A DNA stretch of 64,000 bases from Granulicella tundricola MP5ACTX9 (GTDB lineage: Bacteria > Acidobacteriota > Terriglobia > Terriglobales > Acidobacteriaceae), in contig NC_015064.1 of assembly GCF_000178975.2 (NCBI RefSeq), positions 744,001-808,000 on the forward strand, given 5' to 3'. Positions within the stretch are counted from its first letter, which is position 1, and every line of letters starts with the position of its first letter. The notes under the pieces were generated by a model. That model saw only the letters and a program-made list of their open reading frames with translations. It did no database searches and was not told the DNA's origin. A program made the position numbers and the translations under genes. Below, piece by piece: positions 1 through 9,244 of this stretch.

Positions 1-1172
1 AGGTAAGCGCCGACGCCATAGTTATAGCTCGCCGTGGGCAGGTAGAACGCAGGCTCCGCGCCTGTCTGCTGGATGCACCCCAGCCGCCCGTCCGCATACA
101 CATGCTGCAAAATACCCTTCCACGCCCGCTCGATCACCGGTCGATAAACCTTCGCATCCAGCACGCCTTCATTCACGCCCCAGGCCATGCTGTAAACAAA
201 CAAAGCCGACCCCGAGATCTCCGGCAGAGGATAGTGTTCCGGGTCCAGCATCCCGGCATGCCAAAGCCCATCCTTGCCTTGCAACCCAGCCACCCGGGTA
301 GCCATCTCCCGCAGTTGCTGCAAATAAAACGCTCGCCGCGGATCGTCCTTGGGCAGAAACTCCATCGTCCGCACCAACCCGCCCATCACCCAGCCCTCAC
401 CCCTGGACCAGAAGATCTTCTTCCCGTTCTCCTCGCGCTTCGGAATGTAGCTCGCATCCCGCGCATACAGATGCTCGTCTTTGTCGTACAGCAGCGCGGA
501 GGTCCGCTGCCACTGCGCGTCCAGATAGGTGATGTACTTCGCATCGCCCGTGGCCGCATACATCCTGGCCCACGCCGGCGGCGCCATGAACAGCGCATCG
601 CACCACCACCACGGAATCCTGGGATCGCCCGGCTTCAGCGTATCGAGCCCAATCACGGACGCCAGGTCCCCCTGCATCGGCGTAATCATCCCGGCATCAT
701 TCTTGCCGCCCGCAAGATAAAGCTCCAGGTACGTCTGTCCCACGCTCTGGTCGTCCGCGTTCGGAATCCTGTTTCGCAACTCCCACTTGTACTTCGTGCT
801 CATCGCCGTCATCGCATCCCGATACTTCGCATCGCCGGTCGCATCGGAAGCAGCCATGAACCCGCTGTACAAGACACTCCACGTCCAGATGCGGTCGAAG
901 TAAGGCTCTGCCTCCTTCAACTGCCAGTCCGCCACCTTCTTGATCGCCGCATCCACAGCCTTAGGCGTAATCGCCGGAGAAAGATCCCTGGCCAAAGGCC
1001 CAGCCACCGCCTCGGCCGGCGCACTGCCAAAGTGCCGGGACCCGTCCTTATCGATCCCCGCCTGCATCGCCGCGCTCGGCTGCGGATAAGCTGCCTGCTG
1101 CGCAATCAACTGCGACGAAAGCGCGCTGAAGCCAAGAAAAACGAACGAACGAACATACCGGTTCTGCATCAT
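1..1172 (-). CDS. GH105 unsaturated rhamnogalacturonyl hydrolase (3' end cut by window edge)
   Basis: Reading the minus strand from ATG at 1172 (or the adjacent ATG at 1169) gives an open frame to the window edge, about 390 residues without a stop. It starts MMQNRYVRSFVFLGFSALSS, a signal peptide, so the product is exported. Family GH105 removes the unsaturated galacturonyl residue left on rhamnogalacturonan fragments by pectate/RG lyases. Family-like blocks are YFDRIWTWSVLYSG, a Trp-rich block WWWCDALFMAPPAWARM with the Asp expected to be catalytic, and WSRGEGWVMGGLVR. It is divergent from an acetylesterase across a 175-bp gap carrying a candidate operator. The family call is firm; the C-terminus is not in the window. 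Confidence 0.85.
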   Translation of the reverse strand, partial: MMQNRYVRSFVFLGFSALSSQLIAQQAAYPQPSAAMQAGIDKDGSRHFGSAPAEAVAGPLARDLSPAITPKAVDAAIKKVADWQLKEAEPYFDRIWTWSVLYSGFMAASDATGDAKYRDAMTAMSTKYKWELRNRIPNADDQSVGQTYLELYLAGGKNDAGMITPMQGDLASVIGLDTLKPGDPRIPWWWCDALFMAPPAWARMYAATGDAKYITYLDAQWQRTSALLYDKDEHLYARDASYIPKREENGKKIFWSRGEGWVMGGLVRTMEFLPKDDPRRAFYLQQLREMATRVAGLQGKDGLWHAGMLDPEHYPLPEISGSALFVYSMAWGVNEGVLDAKVYRPVIERAWKGILQHVYADGRLGCIQQTGAEPAFYLPTASYNYGVGAY

Positions 1173-1234
1173 GCGAGAGAGTGCCTTTCCGTGTGCTACA
1201 GAAGAAGAAATCTATGGTTTTCTTCCTAGAGGTG

Positions 1235-1253
1235 TCAATAGGAAAATATTTTC
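1235..1253 (+). promoter_or_regulatory. Putative rhamnose-regulon operator, site 1
   Basis: The site matches TCAATA-N8-WTTWC and lies between the divergent GH105 (start 1172) and CE12 (start 1348) genes. The same gapped pattern occurs in four other intergenic regions of this locus (4749-4767, 7787-7805, 9204-9222, 10521-10539). The regulator binding it is inferred to be the product at 9245-10333. Confidence 0.55.
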
Positions 1254-1347
1254 AGACTGCATCCCCATTCACCCTACGCAGCCGTATACGATGGCTTCCG
1301 GGCACACAAGTTCCTTGCCGCATCACTCGGCCACAAGAGGTTTCATC

Positions 1348-2670
1348 ATGTCACGTCGTCATCCGCACACCGTCCTGGCCACATCGCTCCTCTTCGCCTC
1401 CGCACCTCTGCTCGCCCAGTCCAGCTACTCCTTCACCTGCGCGCCAACCAAGCCGGGCACCCCGGCCCTCACCGCCGCCACCCGCTACGCCACCCCCGCC
1501 TCATCCGCAGGCTTCGACCTCGTAGCCGCCCCCGTCACCTTCGCGAAAAACTCCTGCTCCAGCGACAAGCCCTTCTTCTTCTCCGCAGCCGAGCCAGACG
1601 GCAGCTACCAGGTCACCCTCACCCTAGGCTCGCCCACCGCCTCCGTCGTCACCGTCCGCGCCGAGTCCCGCCGCCTCTTCGTAGACCGCATGGTCATCCC
1701 CGCAGGAGCCTCCCGCCAGGTCGTCTTCAACGTCCACGTCCGCACCGCCCCCATCCACTCCGACAAAGTATCTCCTGACCTGCCAGTCCCCACTGTCAAG
1801 CTCAAACCCCGAGAGATCGGCGCACTCGACTGGGACGACAAGCTCACCCTCGAGTTCAACGGCACCAACCCCAGCGTCCGTTCCATCGCCATCAAGCCCA
1901 TCACCAACGTCCCCACCGTCTATCTCGCCGGCGACTCCACCGTCGTAGACCAGGACAAGGAGCCCTGGGCCGCCTGGGGCCAGATGCTCCCCGTCTTCTT
2001 CGGCCCCGGCCTCACCATCGCCAATGAAGCCGAGTCCGGCGAAACCATCCGCAGCTTCGTCGGCGAGCGCCGCCTCGACAAGGTCCTCTCCACCATCCGC
2101 CCCGGCGACTACCTCATGATCCAGTTCGCCCACAACGACCAGAAGCAGGGCACCGGCTACGTCCCCGCCGAGACCGACTACAAGACCTACCTCCGCCGCT
2201 ACATCTCGGACGCCCGCGCCCACGGAGCCTTCCCCATCCTCGTCACCTCCATGAACCGCCGCACCTTTGACGCGGCAGGCAAGATCACTCCCAGCCTCGG
2301 CGACTACCCCCAGGCCATGCGCGACATCGCCGCAGAACAGAAGGTCCCTCTCATCGACCTCAACGCCATGAGCAAAACCCTCTGGGAGACTATGGGCGAG
2401 ACCGGCACCCTCAAGGCCTTCGTCCACTACCCCGCCAACACCTTCCCCGGCCAGTCAGAGGAGCTCAAGGACGACACCCACTTCAACTCCTACGGCGCCT
2501 ATGAACTGGCCCGTGCGGTCGTCCAGAGCATTCGCGACCAGCACCTCGCGTTAGCCCCATACCTGATCAAGAACAACCCCACCTTCGACCCCACCCACCC
2601 CGACCCGGTCGCCACCTTCACCATGCCCCAAAGCCCCATGGTCGACACCGCCAAACCCTACGGACGTTAG
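1348..2670 (+). CDS. Rhamnogalacturonan acetylesterase (SGNH/GDSL, CE12 type) with extra N-terminal domain
   Basis: Predicted 440-residue exported esterase removing acetyl groups from rhamnogalacturonan. The start at 1348 is chosen because AAGAGG lies just upstream and the product then begins with a clean signal peptide (MSRRHPHTVLATSLLFASAP...LLAQ). A longer in-frame extension to 1171 has no such support. Residues about 25-185 look like a beta-rich N-terminal module. The SGNH domain follows: GDST with nucleophile S197, the FAHNDQ block with the oxyanion Asn, and DDTH with D376/H378. Its stop overlaps the convergent stop of the next esterase gene by 4 bp. A candidate operator lies 95 bp upstream. 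Confidence 0.88.
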   Translation: MSRRHPHTVLATSLLFASAPLLAQSSYSFTCAPTKPGTPALTAATRYATPASSAGFDLVAAPVTFAKNSCSSDKPFFFSAAEPDGSYQVTLTLGSPTASVVTVRAESRRLFVDRMVIPAGASRQVVFNVHVRTAPIHSDKVSPDLPVPTVKLKPREIGALDWDDKLTLEFNGTNPSVRSIAIKPITNVPTVYLAGDSTVVDQDKEPWAAWGQMLPVFFGPGLTIANEAESGETIRSFVGERRLDKVLSTIRPGDYLMIQFAHNDQKQGTGYVPAETDYKTYLRRYISDARAHGAFPILVTSMNRRTFDAAGKITPSLGDYPQAMRDIAAEQKVPLIDLNAMSKTLWETMGETGTLKAFVHYPANTFPGQSEELKDDTHFNSYGAYELARAVVQSIRDQHLALAPYLIKNNPTFDPTHPDPVATFTMPQSPMVDTAKPYGR

Positions 2671-3485
2671 CCCTGGGGTTTGAGGTACTGATCCACCGGA
2701 GCATGAGCAGCCTTCAACGCCTGAACAACATAGCCCGCATTCATTTCGGCACCCTCCGCACTCGTATGCGTATGGTCCTTCGGAAACAGCAGCGCAGTAG
2801 CCTCCGGCCCCGTGGCCTGCAGTCCATCGGCCTCCAGCGTCCCCATATCGACCAGCAGCACATGCTGCTGCGCCGCCAGGTCCTTCAACTGCGCGTCGTA
2901 CCCCATGTCCCGCTCGATCTGCCCATCCTTCCAGATATTGCGGATGGTCAACGTCATCAGCATCGGGGTCACCTTCTTCTCCCGAGCCTCCCTGATGTAC
3001 TTCCGCAGATACCAGCCATAGGTATGGACAATCTCGTGATGCCCATCCGGCAGCGTCACCTCCTTGTACTCATCGCCTAGCCCCTTCAGCGTCCCACGCG
3101 GCTTCGCGCCGTCCAGATCGCCGCCGTCGTTATGCCCCATCTGCAGGATGAGGAAGTCCCCCGGCTTCATCTCCGCCAGCACCTTATCCCAAGCCCCCTC
3201 GTTGATGAACGTCCGGCTGCTCCGCCCCGCCCGCGCCCGGTTCGCCACATTGATCTTCGTCGTGTCGAAATAGTGCGCCAGGTGATCGCCCCAACCCAGA
3301 TCAGCCTGGTTCCGAGCAGTAGAGTCCCCCACAATGAACAGCGTAGGCAGCGCCGGATTCAGCGGCGCTTGTTGCTCTGCCGTCAACGACCCCTGAACCG
3401 GAGCATCCGGAGTTCCCGGAACCTGCCCCCAGACCACCCCACTCACCAACATCAACCCAGCAAGAACAAGCCCACGCATCGTCAT
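2667..3485 (-). CDS. Second rhamnogalacturonan acetylesterase (SGNH/GDSL, CE12 type)
   Basis: 272-residue exported esterase with signal peptide (MTMRGLVLAGLMLVSGVVWG). SGNH blocks are visible: VGDST with nucleophile S55, LQMGHNDGG, and DHTHTSAEGA as the Asp-x-x-His block. It lacks the extra N-terminal module of the neighbouring CE12 protein, so the two are paralogues of different architecture that may act on different acetyl positions or fragment sizes (inference). The start overlaps the rhaT stop by 4 bp, so the two genes are likely co-transcribed and translationally coupled. Confidence 0.87.
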   Translation of the reverse strand: MTMRGLVLAGLMLVSGVVWGQVPGTPDAPVQGSLTAEQQAPLNPALPTLFIVGDSTARNQADLGWGDHLAHYFDTTKINVANRARAGRSSRTFINEGAWDKVLAEMKPGDFLILQMGHNDGGDLDGAKPRGTLKGLGDEYKEVTLPDGHHEIVHTYGWYLRKYIREAREKKVTPMLMTLTIRNIWKDGQIERDMGYDAQLKDLAAQQHVLLVDMGTLEADGLQATGPEATALLFPKDHTHTSAEGAEMNAGYVVQALKAAHAPVDQYLKPQG

Positions 3486-4666
3486 CTCCCAACGCCCAGC
3501 GTCTCAGCAGCTTTCATATAGTTCCCATACCCAACGATCACGGTAGACCCAATCAGCAACGCCAGCCCGCAAGCCACCAGCATCTTCGTCCGCATGCTCG
3601 TCCCCTTCCACTCCTTCAGGAAGATCCCCCAGAGCGTCGCGAAGATGATGATGCTTGCCATGTGCAGAGTCCAGCTTGAGAAGTCGTACTTACCCATCTT
3701 CGTCTGACCCATCGAGTAGAAGAAGAACTGGAAGTACCAGATCACGCCCGCCAGGCCCGCGAAGAGGTAGTTGAACAGCAGCGTCGCACCAGACAACCGC
3801 TCCGAGTACTGCGGGTCTTCAGGATCGAAGTCAGCCAGCGTGTCGCCAGTCGTCTTAGCCGCCCGCATCGGGTTCAGCCCCGGCGTCCCCGTAAACTGCC
3901 CAATCGACCGGTTCTTCAAAATCAGAATCGAAGACCAAACAAAGTTCGTAATAAACCCGCCCCAAAGTACGACCACCAGGATCGGCAGGTTCTGCCAAAG
4001 ATCCAACCGTCCACCAGCCAGCAGCCGCTCCTTGGTCAGATCGCCGATCGGCTTACCCGCATCCAGCCCAAACGCAAAGAACGAGCTCATCAGCCCCGCA
4101 AGCACTGCAATCGCCAGCCCCTTGCCGAAGTTGAAGTCCGTCTCGCCCGCCTCTTCCTTCTCCTCCGGCGTGAACTCCTTGTCTTTGGAGATGCCCGCCG
4201 CTCCGTTCACCGCCACGCCGATCACGCAAACCGCCACCCCCAGCAAAATCACCTGCCCGGAGCTCTGGTGCAGAATCTCCCCGAACTGCCCATGGATGAT
4301 CGGAGGCACCACGGTCCCAAACGCCGCACACAATCCCAGCGCAATCGCATACCCCAACGCGATCCCCAGATAGCGGATCGCCAGCCCGAACGTCAGCCCA
4401 CCCACACCCCACAGAATCCCAAACAGCAGCGCATAAATGACGTTCCGTGGATGCGCCGCATACGACTCCCGCAGAATCCGGAACAGGTTCGGCACAAAGT
4501 AACATCCAAGCACCAGCGGCGCAATAATCCATGCCGCCACACCCTGGATCAGCCAGTAGATCTCCCACGACCAGCGCTTGATTCCGCGAAAAGGGATAAA
4601 GTTGGTGGCGGACGCAAACCCGCCGATCCAGTGGTAGATAACGCCGATAAACGGATTGCTTCCCAA
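3482..4666 (-). CDS. rhaT: L-rhamnose/H+ symporter RhaT
   Basis: 394-residue polytopic membrane protein, about ten hydrophobic segments. The N-terminal part (GVIYHWIGGFASATNFIPF, then the K/R-W-SWE block) and the WYLQFFFYSMGQ and SSWTLHMASIII regions follow the known RhaT pattern. It imports L-rhamnose with protons across the inner membrane. The start is TTG at 4666, preceded by ACGAGG at the right distance; an upstream in-frame ATG is absent before a stop. Length is close to or slightly above the E. coli family size. Divergent from lutA; a candidate operator lies between them at 4749-4767. Confidence 0.92.
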   Translation of the reverse strand: MGSNPFIGVIYHWIGGFASATNFIPFRGIKRWSWEIYWLIQGVAAWIIAPLVLGCYFVPNLFRILRESYAAHPRNVIYALLFGILWGVGGLTFGLAIRYLGIALGYAIALGLCAAFGTVVPPIIHGQFGEILHQSSGQVILLGVAVCVIGVAVNGAAGISKDKEFTPEEKEEAGETDFNFGKGLAIAVLAGLMSSFFAFGLDAGKPIGDLTKERLLAGGRLDLWQNLPILVVVLWGGFITNFVWSSILILKNRSIGQFTGTPGLNPMRAAKTTGDTLADFDPEDPQYSERLSGATLLFNYLFAGLAGVIWYFQFFFYSMGQTKMGKYDFSSWTLHMASIIIFATLWGIFLKEWKGTSMRTKMLVACGLALLIGSTVIVGYGNYMKAAETLGVGR

Positions 4667-4748
4667 CGCATGCCTCGTGAACGGAATGTACGCCCAATTG
4701 TCGTAAGCCTAAATCGCACTCATCGTATCTGATCGAAAGTGCGAAAGG

Positions 4749-4767
4749 GAAATATACTGCCTATTGA
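4749..4767 (-). promoter_or_regulatory. Putative rhamnose-regulon operator, site 2
   Basis: Minus-strand match to TCAATA-N8-WTTWC in the 155-bp gap between divergent rhaT (TTG at 4666) and lutA (GTG at 4822). Its position allows control of both directions, linking lactate oxidation to rhamnose uptake. Confidence 0.55.
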
Positions 4768-4821
4768 ATCGGCCGCCGGCTCTTCGCTCCCCGGCAGCCC
4801 GCTCCCCGGAGGTCCCTCGTA

Positions 4822-5574
4822 GTGCGAGTCTCGCTCTTCATCACCTGTTACAACGACACTCTCTTCCCGGACACAGGTAAAGCCGTCGTCCGCGTCCTCG
4901 AGCGTCTCGGCCACACCGTAGACTTCCCCGCCGGCCAGACCTGCTGCGGCCAGATGCACTACAACACCGGCTACCAGGCAGACGCCATGCCGCTCCTCGA
5001 GCGCTTCGTCGAGCAGTTTCGCAACTCCGAAGCCGTCGTCGTCCCATCCTCCTCCTGCGTCGCCATGATGCGCGACCATTACCCCATCATGGCCGCCCAA
5101 ATCGCCAGCCAGGGCAAGCACCCCCAACTCGTCCGTGAGGTCGAAGCCCTCCTACCCCGCGTCTTCGAGTTCTCAGAGTTCCTCACCCAGCGCCTCGGCC
5201 TGGAAGACGTAGGAGCCTACTTCCCCCACCGCGTCACCTATCACGCAAGCTGCCACGGCCTCCGCAACCTGCACCTCGGCGATGGCCCCCAGAAGCTCCT
5301 CCGCGCTGTCCGCGGCATAGACCTCGTAGAGATCAGCGGCCTCGAGCAATGCTGCGGCTTCGGCGGAACCTTCGCCGTCAAAAACGCCGAGGTCTCGAGC
5401 GCCATGCTCGCAGAGAAGACCACCGCCATCCTCAACACCAAAGCAGAGGTCTGCACCGCCTGCGATAACAGTTGCCTCATGCACATCCAGGGTGCGCTCC
5501 ATCGCCAGCGCACCGGCGTCCGCACCCTCAGCCTTGCTGAGATCCTCGCCAGCGACGAAGGAGCCCAGGCATGA
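4822..5574 (+). CDS. lutA: L-lactate utilisation protein LutA (cysteine-rich Fe-S protein)
   Basis: 250-residue protein of the LutA/YkgE family with two CCG-type cysteine-rich repeats (TCCGQM near residue 46 and QCCGFGGTFAVKN near residue 178). It is a subunit of the cytoplasmic LutABC complex that oxidises L-lactate to pyruvate. It starts at GTG with GGAGGTCC seven bases upstream. The stop overlaps the lutB start (ATGA), so the operon is tightly coupled. In this locus the lactate would come from lactaldehyde made in rhamnose breakdown. Confidence 0.93.
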   Translation: MRVSLFITCYNDTLFPDTGKAVVRVLERLGHTVDFPAGQTCCGQMHYNTGYQADAMPLLERFVEQFRNSEAVVVPSSSCVAMMRDHYPIMAAQIASQGKHPQLVREVEALLPRVFEFSEFLTQRLGLEDVGAYFPHRVTYHASCHGLRNLHLGDGPQKLLRAVRGIDLVEISGLEQCCGFGGTFAVKNAEVSSAMLAEKTTAILNTKAEVCTACDNSCLMHIQGALHRQRTGVRTLSLAEILASDEGAQA

Positions 5575-7049
5575 GCGGCACCGCCCTCGACCCACGCACC
5601 GCCCCCATCTTTCCCATGGCCGCCCACAAGCTCCTTGGCGATTCCCAACTCCGCAAGAACGTCCGCCACGCCACGGACGTTATCCAGAACAAGCGTCGCA
5701 TCGTGGTCGGCGAGATGCCGGACTGGGAGGCCCTCCGAGAGTCCGGCAAGCAGCTTCGCGCCCACACCATGCAGCACCTCGGCCACTACCTCCAGCAGTT
5801 TGAGCGCAACTGCATCGCCGCGGGAGGCCAGGTCCACTGGGCCCGAGACGCCGCCGAAGCCCGCCAGATCGTCGTCGATCTCGCCCAGTCCGCCAAAGCC
5901 AAAGAGGTCATCAAGATCAAGTCGATGACCACCGAGGAGATCTTCCTCAACCCGGCTCTCAAGGCCGCCGGCATCCAGCCTTTCGAGACGGATCTAGCCG
6001 AACTCATCATCCAACTCGGCGGCGACCAGCCCTCCCATATCGTCGTCCCAGCCCTGCACAAGAACCGCGCCCAGATCCGTGAGATCTTCATGCGCGAGAT
6101 GAACCTCCCTAACCTCGGCCACACCCCGCAGGACCTCGCCGACGCGGCCCGCCTTTACCTCCGCCAGAAGTTCCTCACCATCCACACCGCCGTCAGCGGT
6201 GCCAACTTCCTCATCGCGGAGACCGGCGGAGTCTGCGTCGTGGAAAGTGAAGGCAACGGCCGCATGTGCCTCACGCTGCCCAAGACCCTCATCACAATAG
6301 CCGGCATAGACAAGGTCATCCCCCGCTTCCAGGACCTTGAAGTCCTCCTCCAGCTTCTCCCCCGCTCCGCCACCGGCGAGCGCATGAACCCTTACAACTC
6401 CGTCTGGACCGGCGTCACGCCCGGCGATGGCCCAAAGAACTTCCACGTCATCCTCCTCGACAACGCCCGCACCGAGATCCTCGCCGACCACGAAGGCCGC
6501 CAGACCCTCAATTGCATCCGTTGCGGCGCCTGCCAGAACGCCTGCCCCGTCTACCGCCAGACCGGCGGCCATGCCTACGGTTCGGTCTACGCTGGCCCCA
6601 TCGGCGCCATCCTCACCCCGCAGCTTCAACACATGGAGCACGCCCAGTCCCTGCCGTATGCGTCCTCCCTCTGCGGCGCCTGTTATGAGGTCTGTCCCGT
6701 CAAGATCAACATCCCGGAGGTCCTCATCCACCTCCGCAACAAGGTCGTCAAACAGAACGGCGCACTCACCCCGGAAGCTCTCGCCATGCGCACCATGGGC
6801 ATGATCTTCCGCAGTGAAAGCCGCTTCCGTGCCGCGCAGCGTTTCGGCCGCATCGCAGAGACTCCCCTCGTCCGCAAGGACGGCCAGGGCCAGGGCTGGA
6901 TCGGCTGGCTCCCCGGTCTGTTAGGCGGTTGGACCCAGGTCCGCGATCTCCAATCCATGCCCAAACAGACCTTCCGCGAGTGGTTCGAAAACCGCCCCCA
7001 ATCGACCGGCAAACCAGCCCCCAAAAAGGGAGGCACTGATGTCCTCTAA
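5571..7049 (+). CDS. lutB: L-lactate utilisation protein LutB (4Fe-4S ferredoxin-type)
   Basis: 492 residues, the usual LutB size. The N-terminal LUD domain (about residues 70-300) contains the glycine-rich NFLIAETGGVCVVESEGNGR block. Two 4Fe-4S cysteine clusters follow: CIRCGACQNACPVYR and CGACYEVCPVKINIP. It is the electron-transfer core of the lactate-oxidising complex. The start overlaps lutA, and the stop overlaps the lutC start by 11 bp. Confidence 0.94.
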   Translation: MSGTALDPRTAPIFPMAAHKLLGDSQLRKNVRHATDVIQNKRRIVVGEMPDWEALRESGKQLRAHTMQHLGHYLQQFERNCIAAGGQVHWARDAAEARQIVVDLAQSAKAKEVIKIKSMTTEEIFLNPALKAAGIQPFETDLAELIIQLGGDQPSHIVVPALHKNRAQIREIFMREMNLPNLGHTPQDLADAARLYLRQKFLTIHTAVSGANFLIAETGGVCVVESEGNGRMCLTLPKTLITIAGIDKVIPRFQDLEVLLQLLPRSATGERMNPYNSVWTGVTPGDGPKNFHVILLDNARTEILADHEGRQTLNCIRCGACQNACPVYRQTGGHAYGSVYAGPIGAILTPQLQHMEHAQSLPYASSLCGACYEVCPVKINIPEVLIHLRNKVVKQNGALTPEALAMRTMGMIFRSESRFRAAQRFGRIAETPLVRKDGQGQGWIGWLPGLLGGWTQVRDLQSMPKQTFREWFENRPQSTGKPAPKKGGTDVL

Positions 7050-7725
7050 TTTGAAAAATCCAGCCCGAGAAGCCATCCTCTCCCGCATCAACATGGCCCT
7101 CCTGCCAACACCAGAGAGTCAGCCGGAAGACCACATCGCCACCTCCTGGTCCGCCATCCCACGCACCTTCCGCCATGACACCCAGGCCTCCCCGCAAGAC
7201 GTCCTGCACCTCCTGATAGACCGTCTCCACGACTACGACGCGCAAGTCCTCACCTGCACGCCTTCCGGCATCACAGAGTCCATCGCAAAGATGCTCACCG
7301 CCCGAGGCGTCCGCAAGCTTCTCCTGCCCGCAGGCTTCCCCGAAGACATCCTGCCGCAAGGCTTCGAGTACATCCCCGACGGAAGAGAGGGTGAATCCCT
7401 CACCGCAGCCCAGCTGGACGCCACGGACGGCGTCATCACCCTGAGCACTCTTGCCATCGCCGAAACCGGTACCCTCGTCCTCCAGAACGTCCCAGGGCAG
7501 GGAAGGCGAGCCGCATCGCTCGTCCCGGACTACCACCTCTGCCTCGTCAACGCAGCAGACGTCAAAGCCACCGTCCCTGAAGCCGTCGCAGCCCTCCAGC
7601 CCACCGCCGCGCTCCCCACCACCTTCATCTCTGGCCCATCCGCCACTGCGGACATTGAGATGACCCGCATCAAGGGAGTCCACGGCCCGCGCTTCCTGGA
7701 CGTCATCCTCATCTCGTCCGAGTAA
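7039..7725 (+). CDS. lutC: L-lactate utilisation protein LutC
   Basis: 228-residue LUD-domain protein, third gene of the lutABC operon. The start at 7039 overlaps the lutB end and has AAAGGGAGG upstream. The block TLAIAETGTLVLQNVPGQGR matches the LUD/LutC signature. There is no recognisable promoter between lutB and lutC, so one transcript is expected. Confidence 0.93.
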   Translation: MSSNLKNPAREAILSRINMALLPTPESQPEDHIATSWSAIPRTFRHDTQASPQDVLHLLIDRLHDYDAQVLTCTPSGITESIAKMLTARGVRKLLLPAGFPEDILPQGFEYIPDGREGESLTAAQLDATDGVITLSTLAIAETGTLVLQNVPGQGRRAASLVPDYHLCLVNAADVKATVPEAVAALQPTAALPTTFISGPSATADIEMTRIKGVHGPRFLDVILISSE

Positions 7726-7786
7726 CCGCCATCCACCCAGATCCTTCTTGACAACAGCCCCCGGCACAGCGCAGTCTAACTGAGTT

Positions 7787-7805
7787 TCAATAGAGATGTT
7801 TTTTC
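7787..7805 (+). promoter_or_regulatory. Putative rhamnose-regulon operator, site 3
   Basis: TCAATA-N8-WTTWC match 31 bp upstream of the isomerase start codon. A TTGACA hexamer lies at 7748-7753, so the site would sit near or just after a promoter, where a repressor would block transcription. No convincing -10 was identified. Confidence 0.55.
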
Positions 7806-7835
7806 AGTATTGTTGTGCTTGGGGGAGATTTCATC

Positions 7836-9041
7836 ATGCCGGATTTGAACGGTGCAGTAACGGAGCAGGATCAACAGCGCGTGTGGGCAGCGCTCGACAA
7901 ATTTCGCATCGAGATCCCGTCCTGGGGCTTCGCCAACACCGGCACCCGCTTCGGCAAATTTTCACAGCCCGCAGCCGCCAGCACCATCGAAGAAAAGTTC
8001 GCGGATGCAGCCCAGGTCAACGCCCTTACCGGCGTCTCCTCCACCATGGCCCTGCACGTCCTCTGGGACCTTCCCAGCGGCAAATCCGACATCCCCAAGA
8101 TCCAGCAGCTTGAGCGCACCTACGGCATCCGTTCGGGCTCCATCAACCCGAACCTCTTCCAAGACCAGGAGTACAAGTACGGCTCCATCTGCAATCCCAG
8201 CGCGGAGATTCGCGGCAACGCCCTCTCGCACCTGCTCGATTCCGTAGAGATCGGCCGCGCCCTCAACTCCCGTGACGTCTCCATGTGGGTCTCCGACGGC
8301 TCCAACTACCCCGGCACCCAGAGCATCCGCCGCCGCATCGAGTACATGGAAGAGGTCCTCGCCGCCACCCACGCCGCCCTCGGTCCGGACCAGCGCATGC
8401 TCGTCGAATACAAGCCATTCGAGCCCGCCTTCTATCACACCGATATCGCTGACTGGGGCATGGCCCTCGAGCTCGCACGCCGCGCCGGCCCCAAGGCCAA
8501 GGTCCTCGTAGACACCGGCCACCACCTCCAGGGCACCAACATCGAGCAGATCGTCGCCTGGCTCCTCCACCTCAACGCCCTCGGTGGCTTTCACTTCAAC
8601 GATCGCAAGTTCGCCGATGACGACCTCACCCTCGGCTCCATCGACCCCTACCAGGTCTTCCGCATCTTCCACGAGATCCTGTCCGATACGACCACGAACT
8701 TCAACGACATCGCCTTCATGATCGATCAAAGCCACAACCTCAAGGGCAAGGTCGAAGCCATGGTTCAAACCGTAGCCACCGCCCAGGAGCTCTACGCCAA
8801 AGCCGCCCTCGTGGACCACGCCAAGCTAGCCGAACTCCAGAAGTCCTGCAGCCTCGTCGAAGCCGAGGAGACCTTCCGAGAAGCCTTCTGGACCGACGTT
8901 CGCCCCATCGTCCGCGCCTGGCGCCAGTCCCACAACCTTCCCGCCAACCCTCTCACCGCTCTCGCAGAAAGCGGCTACGTGGAAAAGATCTCGCAGGAGC
9001 GCAGCGCAAAGAACGCCGCCAGCGTCTCCAGCTACGCCTGA
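7836..9041 (+). CDS. rhaI: L-rhamnose isomerase, RhaI type (TIM-barrel sugar isomerase)
   Basis: 401 residues when started at ATG 7836, which has GGGGGAG upstream; the frame is also open from a GTG at 7815. It resembles the Pseudomonas stutzeri-type L-rhamnose isomerase rather than E. coli RhaA. Likely metal and substrate positions appear in LVEYKPFEPAFYHTD, KVLVDTGHH and GGFHFNDRKFADDDL. It interconverts L-rhamnose and L-rhamnulose in the cytoplasm. It lies between lutC and the regulator gene, with its own upstream candidate operator. Confidence 0.9.
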   Translation: MPDLNGAVTEQDQQRVWAALDKFRIEIPSWGFANTGTRFGKFSQPAAASTIEEKFADAAQVNALTGVSSTMALHVLWDLPSGKSDIPKIQQLERTYGIRSGSINPNLFQDQEYKYGSICNPSAEIRGNALSHLLDSVEIGRALNSRDVSMWVSDGSNYPGTQSIRRRIEYMEEVLAATHAALGPDQRMLVEYKPFEPAFYHTDIADWGMALELARRAGPKAKVLVDTGHHLQGTNIEQIVAWLLHLNALGGFHFNDRKFADDDLTLGSIDPYQVFRIFHEILSDTTTNFNDIAFMIDQSHNLKGKVEAMVQTVATAQELYAKAALVDHAKLAELQKSCSLVEAEETFREAFWTDVRPIVRAWRQSHNLPANPLTALAESGYVEKISQERSAKNAASVSSYA

Positions 9042-9083
9042 TCGCAGGGCCGTCTAGGATCTGCACGTAGCTCAACTGTTTTG

Positions 9084-9150
9084 AAAGGGCGGGACTTGAG
9101 TCCCGCCGCTCTGTTTGTGGCGATGAACCGGCTTGAGCCGCTGAGGGAAT
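9084..9150. repeat. Paired REP-like palindrome, copy 1
   Basis: Two adjacent hairpins: GGCGGGACT/AGTCCCGCC around TG (9088-9107), then CGGCTTGAGCCG (9129-9140). Almost the same unit occurs at 10407-10476, and related paired hairpins at 12915, 14951 and 38386. It lies in the rhaI-regulator gap and may also act as a transcript 3' end. Confidence 0.8.
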
Positions 9151-9203
9151 CGCGCCACCGCATCTTCCTGTGAAGCCAACCATCCCATCTGCCGTTCCCA
9201 GTG

Positions 9204-9222
9204 GTAATGTGGTGTGTATTGA
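9204..9222 (-). promoter_or_regulatory. Putative rhamnose-regulon operator, site 4 (autoregulation)
   Basis: Minus-strand match to the shared motif. It lies 23 bp before the preferred TTG start of the regulator gene. If the site is functional, the longer frame from GTG 9170 would run through it, which favours the shorter start. Confidence 0.5.
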
Positions 9223-9244
9223 AACGCCGCAGGAGTACGTTCCA

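Noticed and set aside
1171..1347. N-terminal extension of the CE12 gene from ATG 1171
   Set aside because: It would bury the signal peptide 59 residues inside the protein and translate across the candidate operator; the start at 1348 has a good ribosome site.
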